Notes: generated by a model not told the origin, from the letters alone. Positions 1 to 8,939 are shown, numbered from the stretch's first letter. The stretch: 50,520 nucleotides of DNA from an uncultured Clostridia bacterium (GCA_947624415.1 CANQKH010000011.1:1-50520); one strand, 5' to 3'. Numbers and translations: made by a program.

Positions 1-802
1 TATGAACAAGACTGATCAAGTTGACGATCCAGAACTTCTTGAACTCGTTGAAATGGAAATAAGAGACCTTTTGACTGAGTATGGATTCCCTGGAGATACA
101 ACTCCAATCATCAAAGGTTCTGCATTAAAAGCATTAGAGGCAGGACAAGCAGGAAAGGTTGATGACCCAGCTTGTGATTGCGTTAAGGAACTTGTAAAAG
201 TTCTTGACTCTTATATTCCAGAGCCTACAAGAGAAACAGATAAGCCATTCCTTATGCCTGTTGAAGATGTATTCACAATCACAGGTCGTGGAACAGTTGC
301 TACTGGTAGAGTAGAACGTGGTTCAGTTAAAGTTGGTGATACAGTAGAAATAGTTGGATTTGGTGAATCAAAACAAACTGTTGTAACAGGTGTTGAAATG
401 TTCCACAAATCACTAGATGCTGCTATTGCAGGTGATAATGCTGGATTACTTCTTCGTGGTGTTCAAAGAACAGATATTGAAAGAGGTCAAGTTCTCTGCA
501 AACCAGGAACAATTCACCCTCACTTCAAATTCACATCTGAAGTTTATGTTCTTAAGAAGGAAGAAGGTGGACGTCATACTCCATTCTTCAATGGTTACAG
601 ACCACAATTCTATTTCAGAACAACAGACGTTACCGGTGTTGTTGAACTTGAAAAAGGTGTTGAAATGGTTATGCCTGGCGACCACGTTAAGATGACAATC
701 ACACTTAACAAACCAGTTGCTTGTGAGCAAGGACTTCGTTTCGCTATCCGTGAAGGTGGCAGAACAGTTGGTTCAGGCGTTGTTTCTACAATTATTGAAT
801 AA
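1..802 (+). CDS. tuf: Elongation factor Tu, 5'-truncated by window edge
   Basis: EF-Tu is the GTPase that delivers aminoacyl-tRNA to the ribosome. The reading frame is open through the left edge, so the Met at position 2 is internal. It lies just before the G4 motif NKTD, and the G5 motif GSALKAL follows about 38 residues later. Domain 2 ([21 protein letters not shown]) and domain 3 ([10 protein letters not shown]-like [19 protein letters not shown], ending [10 protein letters not shown]) are complete. About 130 N-terminal residues carrying G1-G3 lie outside the window. Codon choice is visibly more uniform than in the neighbours, as expected for a highly expressed gene. A terminator hairpin follows the stop codon, so this is the last gene of its transcript. 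Identification is secure. Confidence 0.98.
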   Translation, partial: MNKTDQVDDPELLELVEMEIRDLLTEYGFPGDTTPIIKGSALKALEAGQAGKVDDPACDCVKELVKVLDSYIPEPTRETDKPFLMPVEDVFTITGRGTVATGRVERGSVKVGDTVEIVGFGESKQTVVTGVEMFHKSLDAAIAGDNAGLLLRGVQRTDIERGQVLCKPGTIHPHFKFTSEVYVLKKEEGGRHTPFFNGYRPQFYFRTTDVTGVVELEKGVEMVMPGDHVKMTITLNKPVACEQGLRFAIREGGRTVGSGVVSTIIE

Positions 803-830
803 TAAAAAAAAGGCTATATTGCTTAAAAAT

Positions 831-862
831 AAAGATGACTGCGGTTGTGGTCATCTTTTTTT
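831..862 (+). terminator. Rho-independent terminator of tuf
   Basis: Stem AAAGATGAC (831-839) pairs with GTCATCTTT (850-858) around a ten-base loop and runs into an uninterrupted T tract. Confidence 0.9.
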
Positions 863-1164
863 TGTGTTCAAGATTTTGCCTTAACATTATTGCATTTTTG
901 ACCAGGTATTTTCTTGTTGTGGACTCAAAAATATCCTTTTTTGGCCTAAAAATGCCCATTTGAATGGTTTTTAGATAATTTGTCTACGCTTGTCCGCGTG
1001 TTATGACCACACGTTTGGGTAAATTCAGCACATTGGGAAAAAATTTTATCATTATTTTTGCAAATGTGAGTAAAAGTGTCGCGACTTTTGCAAAAAATAT
1101 TGTATAATGATTGCGTGAAAGGCAGCAAGCATGAAACGTGGTTAGGAATTTAAAAGGAGAAATT

Positions 1165-1599
1165 ATGGAAAAAATTCTATGCGAAGATGAATATGGGAAA
1201 ATATATATTAGGTTTGTTGAAGATTTTGATGTTATAAAGCCTTGTGTGGCGTTTATAATTGGAGTTGAAATGAACTTGCCTTCTTGGGTGGGCGGACAAA
1301 ATGAAAGAAGCCATTTTAAAGCAGAAGATGGGTTTAATATGTTTGGCGAAGGACTTGATAAATTTATGAAGGAACTTCGTTTACAAACCCACAATTATCA
1401 AGAAAAACAACTGAGAATTGAAGATTATTTACAGGACACTGATGGGTTTATAGAATTGGATTGCAAGTTAGATAAGGTTGAGATTGAAGGTCAGTTGGGA
1501 GCAACGTTTGAACTTCCTACTTTTAACTTTAAATATACAGCCGATTCGAGTATTTTAGCAAATTTGTATGATGCACTGAAAGAAAATATAAGCCTTTAA
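1165..1599 (+). CDS. Hypothetical protein, 144 aa
   Basis: I do not recognise this family with confidence. The start at 1165 is chosen because AAGGAG stands seven bases before it; an in-frame GTG at 1138 has no ribosome site. The protein is acidic and soluble, with no signal peptide or membrane segment. It has alternating strands: an early 'IYIRFVEDFDVIKPCVAFIIGVE', a central amphipathic helix with GLDKFMKELRL, and strands ending FNFKYTADSSILANLYDAL. The general pattern (beta-rich N-terminus, one helix, then strands ending in a short helix) resembles WapI-type immunity proteins, but that is only an impression and no toxin gene is adjacent. It stands alone between tuf and sepF, with a TATAAT at 1103-1108 as a possible -10. 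Confidence 0.75.
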   Translation: MEKILCEDEYGKIYIRFVEDFDVIKPCVAFIIGVEMNLPSWVGGQNERSHFKAEDGFNMFGEGLDKFMKELRLQTHNYQEKQLRIEDYLQDTDGFIELDCKLDKVEIEGQLGATFELPTFNFKYTADSSILANLYDALKENISL

Positions 1600-1657
1600 G
1601 AAGAGAACACATTAACGGCTCAAAATTTCACCATATAACAAAAAGTTTAATATGCAC

Positions 1658-1686
1658 TTTACTTTTTTGTAATTATGTGCTATTAT
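1658..1686 (+). promoter_or_regulatory. Promoter of sepF-lspA-rluD
   Basis: TTTACT (1658-1663), 17-base spacer, TATTAT (1681-1686), with an extended -10 TGC directly upstream. It lies 24 bases before the sepF start. Confidence 0.6.
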
Positions 1687-1709
1687 AACAAGGTATTTAG
1701 AGGTAAATT

Positions 1710-2075
1710 ATGGGATTTATGGGAAATGTATTTAAGTTTTTGGGTTTTGAAGGTGAAAGCAAACCCAAGGCTTCAAAACAAACAAAAACAAAAGCGACTT
1801 ATAAATTAAAGAATACAAATATGCGTCCAGATCAAATAGATGGCGTTCCTGTTTACTATCCTGAGAAAAAAGATCAAATAAAAGAATTTTTAAATTTTGT
1901 AAAGAATTATAAGGCAATAATTATTTCACTTGAATATTGTCCAAACGAAGATATGACAAAATCAATTGAGTTTATAAGAGGTTTTGCTTTTGGTGCAAAT
2001 GCCAAATTCATACCACTTAATGACGAGAAGCAGTTATACTTAATTTTGCCAGAAGGTATGGAAGTTGAAGGATAA
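1710..2075 (+). CDS. sepF: SepF-like cell division protein
   Basis: SepF binds the membrane and FtsZ and helps align Z-ring filaments. The 121-residue protein begins with an amphipathic helix (MGFMGNVFKFLGF), followed by a short lysine-rich linker. The conserved SepF core then runs from VPVYYPEKKDQIKEFLNFV through KAIIISLEYCPNEDMTKSIEFIRGFAFG to LYLILPEGMEVEG. AGAGGT precedes the ATG. It overlaps lspA by 11 bases. In other Firmicutes sepF is followed by ylmG, ylmH, divIVA, ileS and then lspA; here those genes are absent and sepF sits directly against lspA. The protein is shorter than usual (about 150 residues) because the linker is short. Confidence 0.9.
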   Translation: MGFMGNVFKFLGFEGESKPKASKQTKTKATYKLKNTNMRPDQIDGVPVYYPEKKDQIKEFLNFVKNYKAIIISLEYCPNEDMTKSIEFIRGFAFGANAKFIPLNDEKQLYLILPEGMEVEG

Positions 2076-2697
2076 AATAAAAAAATTTATTTCGCCTATT
2101 ATTGCAATATCCATATGTGTTGGGGTCTTGCTTCTCGACTTACTAACCAAGGGATTAATAATAAAATATGTTGTGCCAAATGTGGGGGACAGTGCAAAGG
2201 TTTTGCCTCCACTTATTAATTTTATATATGTAAAAAACACAGGTGCGGCATGGGGAATTTTTGGCGGGCGTCAGATTTTTCTTATAATTCTCACAACAAT
2301 AATTCTTGCATTATTTATAACTTTTTACATTTTGCGAGTAAAGAGAATTGGTGAAAAAAGTTCAATCCTTTTTGCTGTCAGCACAGGCTTAATAGTTGGT
2401 GGTGCGCTTGGAAATTTGATAGACAGAATATTTTTAGGATATGTTCGAGATTTTATCAATTTTATGTTTATTGATTTTCCTGTTTTTAATTTTGCCGACA
2501 TTTCATTGACATTTGGAATAATTATTGTTGTAATATATTTCCTCTTTTATTATTCAAAGGAAGAGGCAAAAATAAGTAAAAATAAAGAAAATATCGAAAA
2601 AAACAATGAAAATATCGAAAAAAACGATAAAAAAGATGAAATTATTGTAGAAAAGCAAGAAAATGATGATTTTGATAAAGGAAGGGACAATGATTAA
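2065..2697 (+). CDS. lspA: Lipoprotein signal peptidase II
   Basis: LspA is the aspartic peptidase that removes signal peptides from diacylglyceryl-prolipoproteins in the cytoplasmic membrane. Four hydrophobic segments are visible, and the catalytic aspartates fall in GNLIDR (D120) and NFADI (D145); the family motif KNTGAAWG is at about 57-64. The start is a TTG at 2065, eight bases after AGAAGG and inside the end of sepF, which suggests translational coupling. The protein is long (210 residues against about 160). The extra is a lysine/asparagine/glutamate-rich C-terminal tail containing two copies of the heptapeptide ENIEKN(N/D), encoded by a 21-bp tandem repeat. The end overlaps rluD by eight bases. 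Confidence 0.95.
   Translation: MKDKIKKFISPIIAISICVGVLLLDLLTKGLIIKYVVPNVGDSAKVLPPLINFIYVKNTGAAWGIFGGRQIFLIILTTIILALFITFYILRVKRIGEKSSILFAVSTGLIVGGALGNLIDRIFLGYVRDFINFMFIDFPVFNFADISLTFGIIIVVIYFLFYYSKEEAKISKNKENIEKNNENIEKNDKKDEIIVEKQENDDFDKGRDND
2587..2628 (+). repeat. 21-bp tandem repeat in the lspA tail
   Basis: Two copies of GAAAATATCGAAAAAAAC plus three bases, starting at 2587 and 2608. They are in frame (seven codons each), so a change in copy number would lengthen or shorten the cytoplasmic tail without shifting the frame. Confidence 0.8.
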
Positions 2698-3592
2698 GGG
2701 AGAGTTTTTTGTTGACGATAATTCTCTTAGACTTGACAAATTATTTGCACTTCATTGTCAAGATTTGTCGCGTTCAAGAATAAAAGAGTTGATTGAAAGT
2801 GGCAGTGTATTGGTAGATGGCGAAAAAGCAAAAGCGGGGCAAAAGTTGAAATTAGGGCAAAAGGTATATTACTTTTATGAAGAGGCAAAACCTTTATCAG
2901 TTGAAGCGGAAGATATAGATTTTGATATAATTTATGAAGATGACGATATAATTGTCATTAATAAGCCTCAGGGACTCGTTGTTCATCCTTGCACCTCCAC
3001 AAAAAAAGGAACTCTTGTTAATGGGCTGTTATACAAGATTAAAAACCTAAGTGGAATAAATGGAGTTTTAAGGCCGGGTATAGTCCATAGACTTGATAAA
3101 AATACATCAGGGCTTATGATAGTTGCAAAAAATGATTTTGCACATAATATAATTGCAAAGGAAATTGAAGAAAAAAAAGATTTTTCCAGAACATATATCG
3201 CTTTATGTGAAGGACATTTAAAAGATAATGCTGGGAGGATTGAAACATATATTGCAAGGGATGTAAAAGATAGAAAAAAGATGGCAGTGTCATCTTCTGG
3301 GAAAAAGGCGATAACAAATTATAATGTTATAAAATCTTATGATGGTTATGACCTTGTAGAATTTCATCTTGAAACGGGAAGGACTCATCAAATTAGGGTT
3401 CATTCAAAATATATTAATCATCCTATTGTTGGAGATGAAGTTTATGGCAAGGCTGTAAAGGGTTTGAATGGTCAACTCCTTCACTCTTATAAACTAAGTT
3501 TTATTCATCCAAGAACGCAAGAAAGGATGAGTTTTGAAATAGATTTACCACAATATTTCAAAGATTTTCTAAGTAAATTAAAAGAATTATAA
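2690..3592 (+). CDS. rluD: RluD/RluA-family 23S rRNA pseudouridine synthase
   Basis: The protein converts uridine to pseudouridine in structured RNA, most likely in 23S rRNA. An S4 RNA-binding domain (about residues 12-65, LDKLFALHCQDLSRSRIKEL) is followed by the synthase domain. The catalytic aspartate is D136 in HRLDKNTSG, and the conserved ETGRTHQIRVH lies near the end. The start at 2690 follows GGAAGG at good spacing; an upstream in-frame Met at 2663 has no ribosome site. It overlaps lspA. The lspA-rluD order is typical of Firmicutes, where this gene is usually called ylyB/rluD. The exact target uridines cannot be read from the sequence. Confidence 0.93.
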   Translation: MIKGEFFVDDNSLRLDKLFALHCQDLSRSRIKELIESGSVLVDGEKAKAGQKLKLGQKVYYFYEEAKPLSVEAEDIDFDIIYEDDDIIVINKPQGLVVHPCTSTKKGTLVNGLLYKIKNLSGINGVLRPGIVHRLDKNTSGLMIVAKNDFAHNIIAKEIEEKKDFSRTYIALCEGHLKDNAGRIETYIARDVKDRKKMAVSSSGKKAITNYNVIKSYDGYDLVEFHLETGRTHQIRVHSKYINHPIVGDEVYGKAVKGLNGQLLHSYKLSFIHPRTQERMSFEIDLPQYFKDFLSKLKEL

Positions 3593-3608
3593 AATATATT
3601 TTGATATA

Positions 3609-3649
3609 AAAAATGCACTTCATAAACATAGTGAAGTGCATTTTATTTT
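3609..3649. terminator. Bidirectional terminator between rluD and the PH-domain gene
   Basis: A 13-bp perfect stem, AAAATGCACTTCA (3610-3622) with TGAAGTGCATTTT (3632-3644). It has A-rich and T-rich flanks, so it can end transcription from both sides. Confidence 0.93.
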
Positions 3650-3657
3650 GCAAATTT

Positions 3658-4038
3658 TTAATTCAATGTTTGGAATTCTGTTACGCCAATATGCTTCTTC
3701 TTTCTTTCAATTTCAATTAAACTTGAAATTAAATCACGAACTTTGTATGGATTAGCAATATGACGAAGGTGGAATTGAGGCGAATGAGCATCGTTGCTTG
3801 ATATTTCCAGTGTGCCTGTTCTAAAAATTCTATCACCTAGTGAAGCAATTAAAGTAACATCAAAGCATCTATAAACATTGATTTCGTCAATGATTGCACT
3901 AAGGAATCCTTTGTGCCTAAAAAATTTAACCCATTCTCCTTCTTTTTTTACTATGTAATAACGGTAGAAAGAAATTGGTAAACCGAAATGTCTTTTTCTG
4001 TCATGCCATATAATTTCACAGTCTTTATCAAATTTCAT
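3658..4038 (-). CDS. Bacterial PH (pleckstrin-like) domain protein
   Basis: A 126-residue soluble protein whose strand pattern fits the bacterial PH-domain (DUF304/YdbS-like) fold. It opens with IIWHDRKRHFGLPISFYRYYIV, followed by the linked pattern IIDEINVYRCFDVTLIASLGDRIFRTGTLEI and then ANPYKVRDLISSLI. PH-domain proteins of this type typically say 'G-t-i-x-i' and end with 'i-n-p-x-x-v-x-x-x-i', both of which are visible. The ligand and role are unknown. There is no transmembrane helix, unlike many YdbS relatives. AGGAGG precedes the start. It is monocistronic, convergent with rluD and divergent from nothing. Confidence 0.75.
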   Translation of the reverse strand: MKFDKDCEIIWHDRKRHFGLPISFYRYYIVKKEGEWVKFFRHKGFLSAIIDEINVYRCFDVTLIASLGDRIFRTGTLEISSNDAHSPQFHLRHIANPYKVRDLISSLIEIERKKKHIGVTEFQTLN

Positions 4039-4140
4039 TTGTCCCTCCTAACAATATAACTAATTATATTTTAGCAATAAAAATACCAAAAGTAAAGAGA
4101 TTTTTAAAAATAATTTATTTTTTTTTAGATAGGTAAAAAG

Positions 4141-4175
4141 GGTGAAAAAAAATCAAGGATTTTTAGTCCTTGATT
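4141..4175 (-). terminator. Terminator of the Cys/Gly-rich gene
   Basis: Stem AATCAAGGA (4151-4159) with TCCTTGATT (4167-4175). Read on the minus strand it is followed by a T tract (the A run at 4145-4152), placing it 20 bases after the stop of the minus-strand gene. Confidence 0.88.
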
Positions 4176-4195
4176 CATGTTATGGCAATTCTTGA

Positions 4196-4402
4196 TTATT
4201 TTCCGCAGCCGTTGCCACAAGAGCCTAAAAGAAGTAATAACAAGATTATTGTGCAGCAATCTAAGCCACATCCACCATTCCCATTACCACAAAGGCATTG
4301 TAAAATGATGAGCCATAGTAAGAGTGAGCAACTGTCGCAGCCTCCGCCGAAACCGAAGCCGTTGGTGCAGCCACCACCACAAGAGTTGTTAAAAAAGTTC
4401 AT
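4196..4402 (-). CDS. Small Cys/Gly-rich two-helix protein, 68 aa
   Basis: The protein has 11 cysteines in 68 residues. Loops rich in Gly, Asn and Cys surround two hydrophobic segments, SLLLWLIILQCL (about 26-37) and CTIILLLLLLGS (about 50-61). Databases hold clostridial proteins of this look under the uninformative name 'chorion class high-cysteine HCB protein 13'; no function is known to me. The gene is supported by AGGAGG five to six bases upstream and by its own terminator. The hydrophobic segments suggest membrane insertion; the cysteines could hold metal or disulfides, or cross-link in a spore coat. The organism carries yqfC/yqfD, so a spore role is possible but not shown. Confidence 0.75.
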   Translation of the reverse strand: MNFFNNSCGGGCTNGFGFGGGCDSCSLLLWLIILQCLCGNGNGGCGLDCCTIILLLLLLGSCGNGCGK

Positions 4403-4623
4403 TTGTTCCTCCTAAAAAAATTCTTATGTAATTTGAAGGGGAATTTAAACATTTTTCCCTTTCACATTAACATACTACTCAAACTTTGCTTAAAATGTGC
4501 AAAAAAAATGAAAAGTTCAAAAAAATTTAAAAGAAGGGGGTATTCGACAAAACAAGGCAAACCTCGACAGCATAAAAGAATATGCCTCGCACAAAATATT
4601 TTTGTTTTTATTATGCAATTTTG

Positions 4624-4652
4624 TTGACTTAAAATTAAAAATAGTTTACAAT
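4624..4652 (+). promoter_or_regulatory. Promoter of the large anchored surface protein
   Basis: TTGACT (4624-4629), 17-base spacer, TACAAT (4647-4652); about 36 bases of leader to the ATG at 4695. Confidence 0.78.
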
Positions 4653-4694
4653 TAATTGTTAATAAATACATGGAGTAATTTGAGGAGAAAAATT

Positions 4695-7600
4695 ATGGAC
4701 AAATCAAAATCAAAAATCAAGGGACTTTTTAAAGGCGTAGCCGTTGGCTTTGCTTTTGTTATGTGCAGTGCTTTCTTTCCAGTAAACGCACTTGCAAAGG
4801 CGGTTACAAATTATGAAGGCACGGATAATGCAACTTTAAACACAACTAGATTGCAAGTTGGACAAGATAGTGTCGTTACTGAGACAAGGGTAAAAAAGGG
4901 ACAATCTGTAACTATTCCAACAGCCAATTACAAGTATAATCTAAATGGAGAGGTAAAAGAATTACAAATCTTACCTAATAGTGAAAATACTGTAACACAT
5001 GAAGAAAGAGTTATCACTGCAACAGTAAAAGTTTTATATCAAGCAACAAATGACGAGGTAAAAATAAATCCTGACAGCACTTTTGTTGCAGATAGAGTTG
5101 GCAGATATGTTATATTGTATACAGTTGTTGATGGCGAAGAAACATACACTTACGATATGATTGTTCAAAGCGAAGCAAGTGATGTAACCTTTGAGTTCCC
5201 AACAAATATTTCAAATGTAATTCCAAACGTCTACGACAGGGCTATTGCAGAAAAACGCAATATAGTTTTGCCATTGCCTACAATAGAGGATGAGGACGGA
5301 GAGGAATTGCTTACTGCTGAGGATGCTGGCTACTATACAACAGATAAAAATGGATTCAACGACCCAGCAGCCGATCCTACTAAAAAGAAAAATGCATTTG
5401 TTGAAATTCGTCTTGCAAGCAATGTTCAAGTAGGAACAGGGGAAGAGGGCGATGCAAAGCGAAATGTTTCAATCAAATACAATGAAGAGAAAAAAGAGTT
5501 TTATATTGATGGTAAAGACCTTGATTATGAGAGTGTAGAAGGAAAGACATTCCAAATCATATATTCTTACTATACATTAAGTTCAGATGAGAATCCAGTT
5601 TTCATTTCATCAATTTCAAAATCATTTACAGTTGACAATGGATATTATTATCATACAGATCCAGAAGAAAACGATAATGGTCTTGACTTAACTCCAACAT
5701 GGTCATCTTCTTATTCTGATATAACTGCTGTTGTTGGTGTTGAGAGAGAACTTCCAAAAATTACAGCATCGACATCTTCTGAAAACAGCCCTGCAAGTGA
5801 ATCTGTTGACGTATATTATACAATCCAAGCATTCATGAGAGGCAACAACAGTAAGTATGACATTGAAGTTACAAACGACAATGAAAAGATTGATGTTGAA
5901 CTATTAAAGAAGGGAACATTCAAGGCGAAGGTTGAAGGTTCGTTTAGATTTGTTTACAATGTTAAAGATTTCTATGGAAATACAATCAATACAAGCAAAA
6001 CAAGTTTTACTATAGACAATGTTAAAGATACACGTGCTGCAAATGTTTATGCATATGACGGGCGTGAAGAATCCTATAATGAAAAGGACAACACTTATAC
6101 AAGCGTTGACACAAAGATTAAAAATAGGTCCGTAGATAGAAATATTATTGTATATGCAGTTGGTGGAACAGACAATATGGTTGCCAGAGACAAACTTATT
6201 TTAAGAAGAGAAATAAGAGACAACCAAACAACAAAGAAATTTGTTATAGGAGATAACAACGGCGAGGAAATATATAATTCATACAATTTGATTTTTGCTC
6301 CAAAAGCGGAAAGCGGTGAGGATTTGAGTAGTATATTAAAACAAATCATAACCGATAACTATGAACTCAAAAAACAAATGGTTCTTGAGAATAAGGATAT
6401 AACAGATCCTGCACAAATAACAACTTTCTTAAAAGAGAATAAATTCCTTCTTGTTACAACTGAATTTAATGCAGAAATTGAGAAAGATGGCGAAAATGCA
6501 AAAGAAATTGTTCCAGGGTTAACAAAGGAAGACCCAGAAGCACTAGAAAAGATGATGCGCCTTAATGATCCAGATAAAATTGGTTATGCATATTTAGAGC
6601 CTGAAGGTTCAAGCAAAAAGGATTTCACGGAGTCAAGCATAACAATCTATTATTATGCAGGTGATGGAATCAATGCTGAGACAAGAAAACTTTACACTGT
6701 AAATCTTGCATCTGGATATTCAGACAATGCTGGTCCTACATTGACATTCTCGACCGATCTTCAAGCAGCATATCTTCCAACTGACAAGATTGAATTTAAT
6801 GTTGCAACAGCAACAGATACACAAGATACTCGTCTTGACACAGTTACAGCATACAGATTCTTAGATAAGGACAAACATGCCGTTGCATCTGAACTTACTA
6901 CAGGTAAGTTAAGATATGTAATTGGAAGAAAAGCAAATCTTAATGAAAAAGATGTTAATAAGTGGTATACGACAGATGACGGAAATGGCTTGGTTGAAAG
7001 CGATGGATGGTATTTCGACACAACAAAAACAAAATATACAATAGACTTAGCAGACGACAGACGTCCAGCAACTGCTGAATATGTTGAAATTTTGGCATAC
7101 ACAATTGATGACGATGGAAACGCAGGCTTCTTCACAAAGACAGTTAAGATTGCAAAGATTGTCGATGATGATATGCCAGAGTTATTCTTAGTTGAAAAAG
7201 CACCAACTGCGGGAGACGTTTACAATGCTCCAGAAGAAATACAACTTCCAATTCTTCATTTCGCTGATAAAGGCTCAAATTATATGTCAGCAAAAGTTAC
7301 AGTTTTAAAAATTGTAGAAGATGTGGAGGGTAAAAAGACAACCACATATCTTCAAAGCCTTAATATGTCAACAGAATTTGATACAATAAGAGATACATTT
7401 AAGGTAAATGCTGGTTACTTTAGGGCATCAACTCAAGGAAAATATCAAGTTGCAGTAACAGTTACTGATGCTGCAAATCACAGTGTTACAACTTATTTTA
7501 ACTATGATGTTAAAGGTGGTGCAATTGATGACGAGCCAATAATTGACAATATTGCATCTGGAAAGGTTGACCTCGAACCAGGACAACAATATTATCTTAC

Positions 7601-8927
7601 ACCTCCAACAGTTTCAATAATCAAGGATGATAACTATGGTTATATAGGACTTGAGGAGGACGATGACGCATATACAGCAACTAATTATACAACAACTGTT
7701 ACTTCTGCAAATGCAGATTATACTCTTGACCAATTCTACTTCTCAGCAGCACAAAGAGGTTCATTCACATTGGTTTATAAAGTATATATTCTTCGTTACA
7801 GCAAAGAAAATCTTGCTTCTTCAGCAACATTGAACAAATTATATTTTGAAGATGGAAAATTGAAATATAAGACAGAAAGCGGAGAATATTTCGTTTATAT
7901 AGACAGAGAAAGTGGAGAGAATGGAAAAGTAGTTGCAAAAGAAAAACTCACATTTGGTGGCAAAGTGCTTGACGAAAGTGGAGATGAATATAAAGAATTA
8001 ATGAAAAACCTCACTCTTTGGAGCATAGAGAGCAACCCAATTCAAATAAACGTTGGCGGTGTTGATGTTGAAGTTAAAATCGATGAAGATTACTATAAAC
8101 GTTCATTTGAGACAGTTGGCGAAAAACTTGAAATTATAAAACCAAACAGCATTGAGTATAATGGTGAAGGTTACTCAACCAATAATAAGGAATCAACAGT
8201 AACAATTACAAAGACTGTTAGGGGATCAACTACAACTCTTGCAAGTCTTAACTTTGAAGAATGGAATACAAAACTTAGTGAAGATAATGCAAATGATTTT
8301 GAGATTAGCGATGAGAACACCGAAAATAAGAAGGTTGTATTAATTCTTAAAGATAATGGTGTATATCACATTAGATATTCAATTCAGGCACAAGACAGAA
8401 ACCAGAATAATGTTGGAGATGCAAAGATACTTGAATATGATATTAGTAATGGTGATACAGTTGACCCTAAACTCACATTAGGCAAAAAGTTGACAGAGGA
8501 GAAATACAAGATTGGAGACACAATGACATTAAATCTTGCTGCTATTACAGTATCTGATACAGTAACAACAGACACCGACAAACTCCTTTCAACTTTGAAA
8601 GTTACAATTCAAAACACAACATTAAATGAAGGCAGCACAACAATTCCAAACACTGCTGACGAGGAAGGAAAACTCAAATTTGAATACAAACTTGAACAAG
8701 CAGGAACATATACTTTGAACATTTCAGTTGAAGATGAGGCTGGAAACAAAACTACAAGAACATACAACTTTGAAGTTACAACCGATGAAAAATCATCTGT
8801 TGATGTAAAAGAAGTAATGGGTGGGGTATTAATTGGCCTTTCAGTTGCAATACTTGCCGGAGTAGTAATTTACTTTGTTGTTTCTAAGGTTAAACTTGAC
8901 AAGAAAGAAAAACGCTACAAAGAATAA
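4695..8927 (+). CDS. Large exported Ig-like-repeat protein with C-terminal membrane anchor
   Basis: A 1410-residue protein. The start at 4695 follows GAGGAG; an in-frame ATG at 4656 lacks one. The N-terminus is a signal peptide (basic KSKSKIKGLFKG, hydrophobic core, cleavage probable after A-K-A36). The C-terminus has one membrane helix (about 1375-1398, GGVLIGLSVAILAGVVIYFVV) and a basic tail, KKEKRYKE. Between them lie many beta-rich, Asp/Thr-rich segments of about 100-150 residues with recurring ends such as VTDAANHSV and VEDEAGNKTTRTYNFEV, which is the pattern of bacterial Ig-like or cadherin-like domains. No LPXTG motif and no catalytic motif were seen. It is therefore predicted to be displayed outside the cell and held by its C-terminal helix. 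The binding partner is unknown. It is transcribed alone. Confidence 0.9.
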   Translation: MDKSKSKIKGLFKGVAVGFAFVMCSAFFPVNALAKAVTNYEGTDNATLNTTRLQVGQDSVVTETRVKKGQSVTIPTANYKYNLNGEVKELQILPNSENTVTHEERVITATVKVLYQATNDEVKINPDSTFVADRVGRYVILYTVVDGEETYTYDMIVQSEASDVTFEFPTNISNVIPNVYDRAIAEKRNIVLPLPTIEDEDGEELLTAEDAGYYTTDKNGFNDPAADPTKKKNAFVEIRLASNVQVGTGEEGDAKRNVSIKYNEEKKEFYIDGKDLDYESVEGKTFQIIYSYYTLSSDENPVFISSISKSFTVDNGYYYHTDPEENDNGLDLTPTWSSSYSDITAVVGVERELPKITASTSSENSPASESVDVYYTIQAFMRGNNSKYDIEVTNDNEKIDVELLKKGTFKAKVEGSFRFVYNVKDFYGNTINTSKTSFTIDNVKDTRAANVYAYDGREESYNEKDNTYTSVDTKIKNRSVDRNIIVYAVGGTDNMVARDKLILRREIRDNQTTKKFVIGDNNGEEIYNSYNLIFAPKAESGEDLSSILKQIITDNYELKKQMVLENKDITDPAQITTFLKENKFLLVTTEFNAEIEKDGENAKEIVPGLTKEDPEALEKMMRLNDPDKIGYAYLEPEGSSKKDFTESSITIYYYAGDGINAETRKLYTVNLASGYSDNAGPTLTFSTDLQAAYLPTDKIEFNVATATDTQDTRLDTVTAYRFLDKDKHAVASELTTGKLRYVIGRKANLNEKDVNKWYTTDDGNGLVESDGWYFDTTKTKYTIDLADDRRPATAEYVEILAYTIDDDGNAGFFTKTVKIAKIVDDDMPELFLVEKAPTAGDVYNAPEEIQLPILHFADKGSNYMSAKVTVLKIVEDVEGKKTTTYLQSLNMSTEFDTIRDTFKVNAGYFRASTQGKYQVAVTVTDAANHSVTTYFNYDVKGGAIDDEPIIDNIASGKVDLEPGQQYYLTPPTVSIIKDDNYGYIGLEEDDDAYTATNYTTTVTSANADYTLDQFYFSAAQRGSFTLVYKVYILRYSKENLASSATLNKLYFEDGKLKYKTESGEYFVYIDRESGENGKVVAKEKLTFGGKVLDESGDEYKELMKNLTLWSIESNPIQINVGGVDVEVKIDEDYYKRSFETVGEKLEIIKPNSIEYNGEGYSTNNKESTVTITKTVRGSTTTLASLNFEEWNTKLSEDNANDFEISDENTENKKVVLILKDNGVYHIRYSIQAQDRNQNNVGDAKILEYDISNGDTVDPKLTLGKKLTEEKYKIGDTMTLNLAAITVSDTVTTDTDKLLSTLKVTIQNTTLNEGSTTIPNTADEEGKLKFEYKLEQAGTYTLNISVEDEAGNKTTRTYNFEVTTDEKSSVDVKEVMGGVLIGLSVAILAGVVIYFVVSKVKLDKKEKRYKE

Positions 8928-8939
8928 TTTATAAAAAAG

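Noticed and set aside
417-730. Open frames on both strands inside tuf
   Set aside because: They lie in the other frames of a strongly conserved gene and have no ribosome site.
1078-1085. GTCGCGAC palindrome upstream of the unknown gene at 1165
   Set aside because: It sits where a -35 should be, but it is only eight bases long with imperfect flanks, too weak to call an operator.
4170-4415. Proline/glutamine-rich open frame on the plus strand opposite the Cys/Gly-rich gene
   Set aside because: It has no ribosome site and is the complement of the minus-strand gene, which has both a ribosome site and a terminator.
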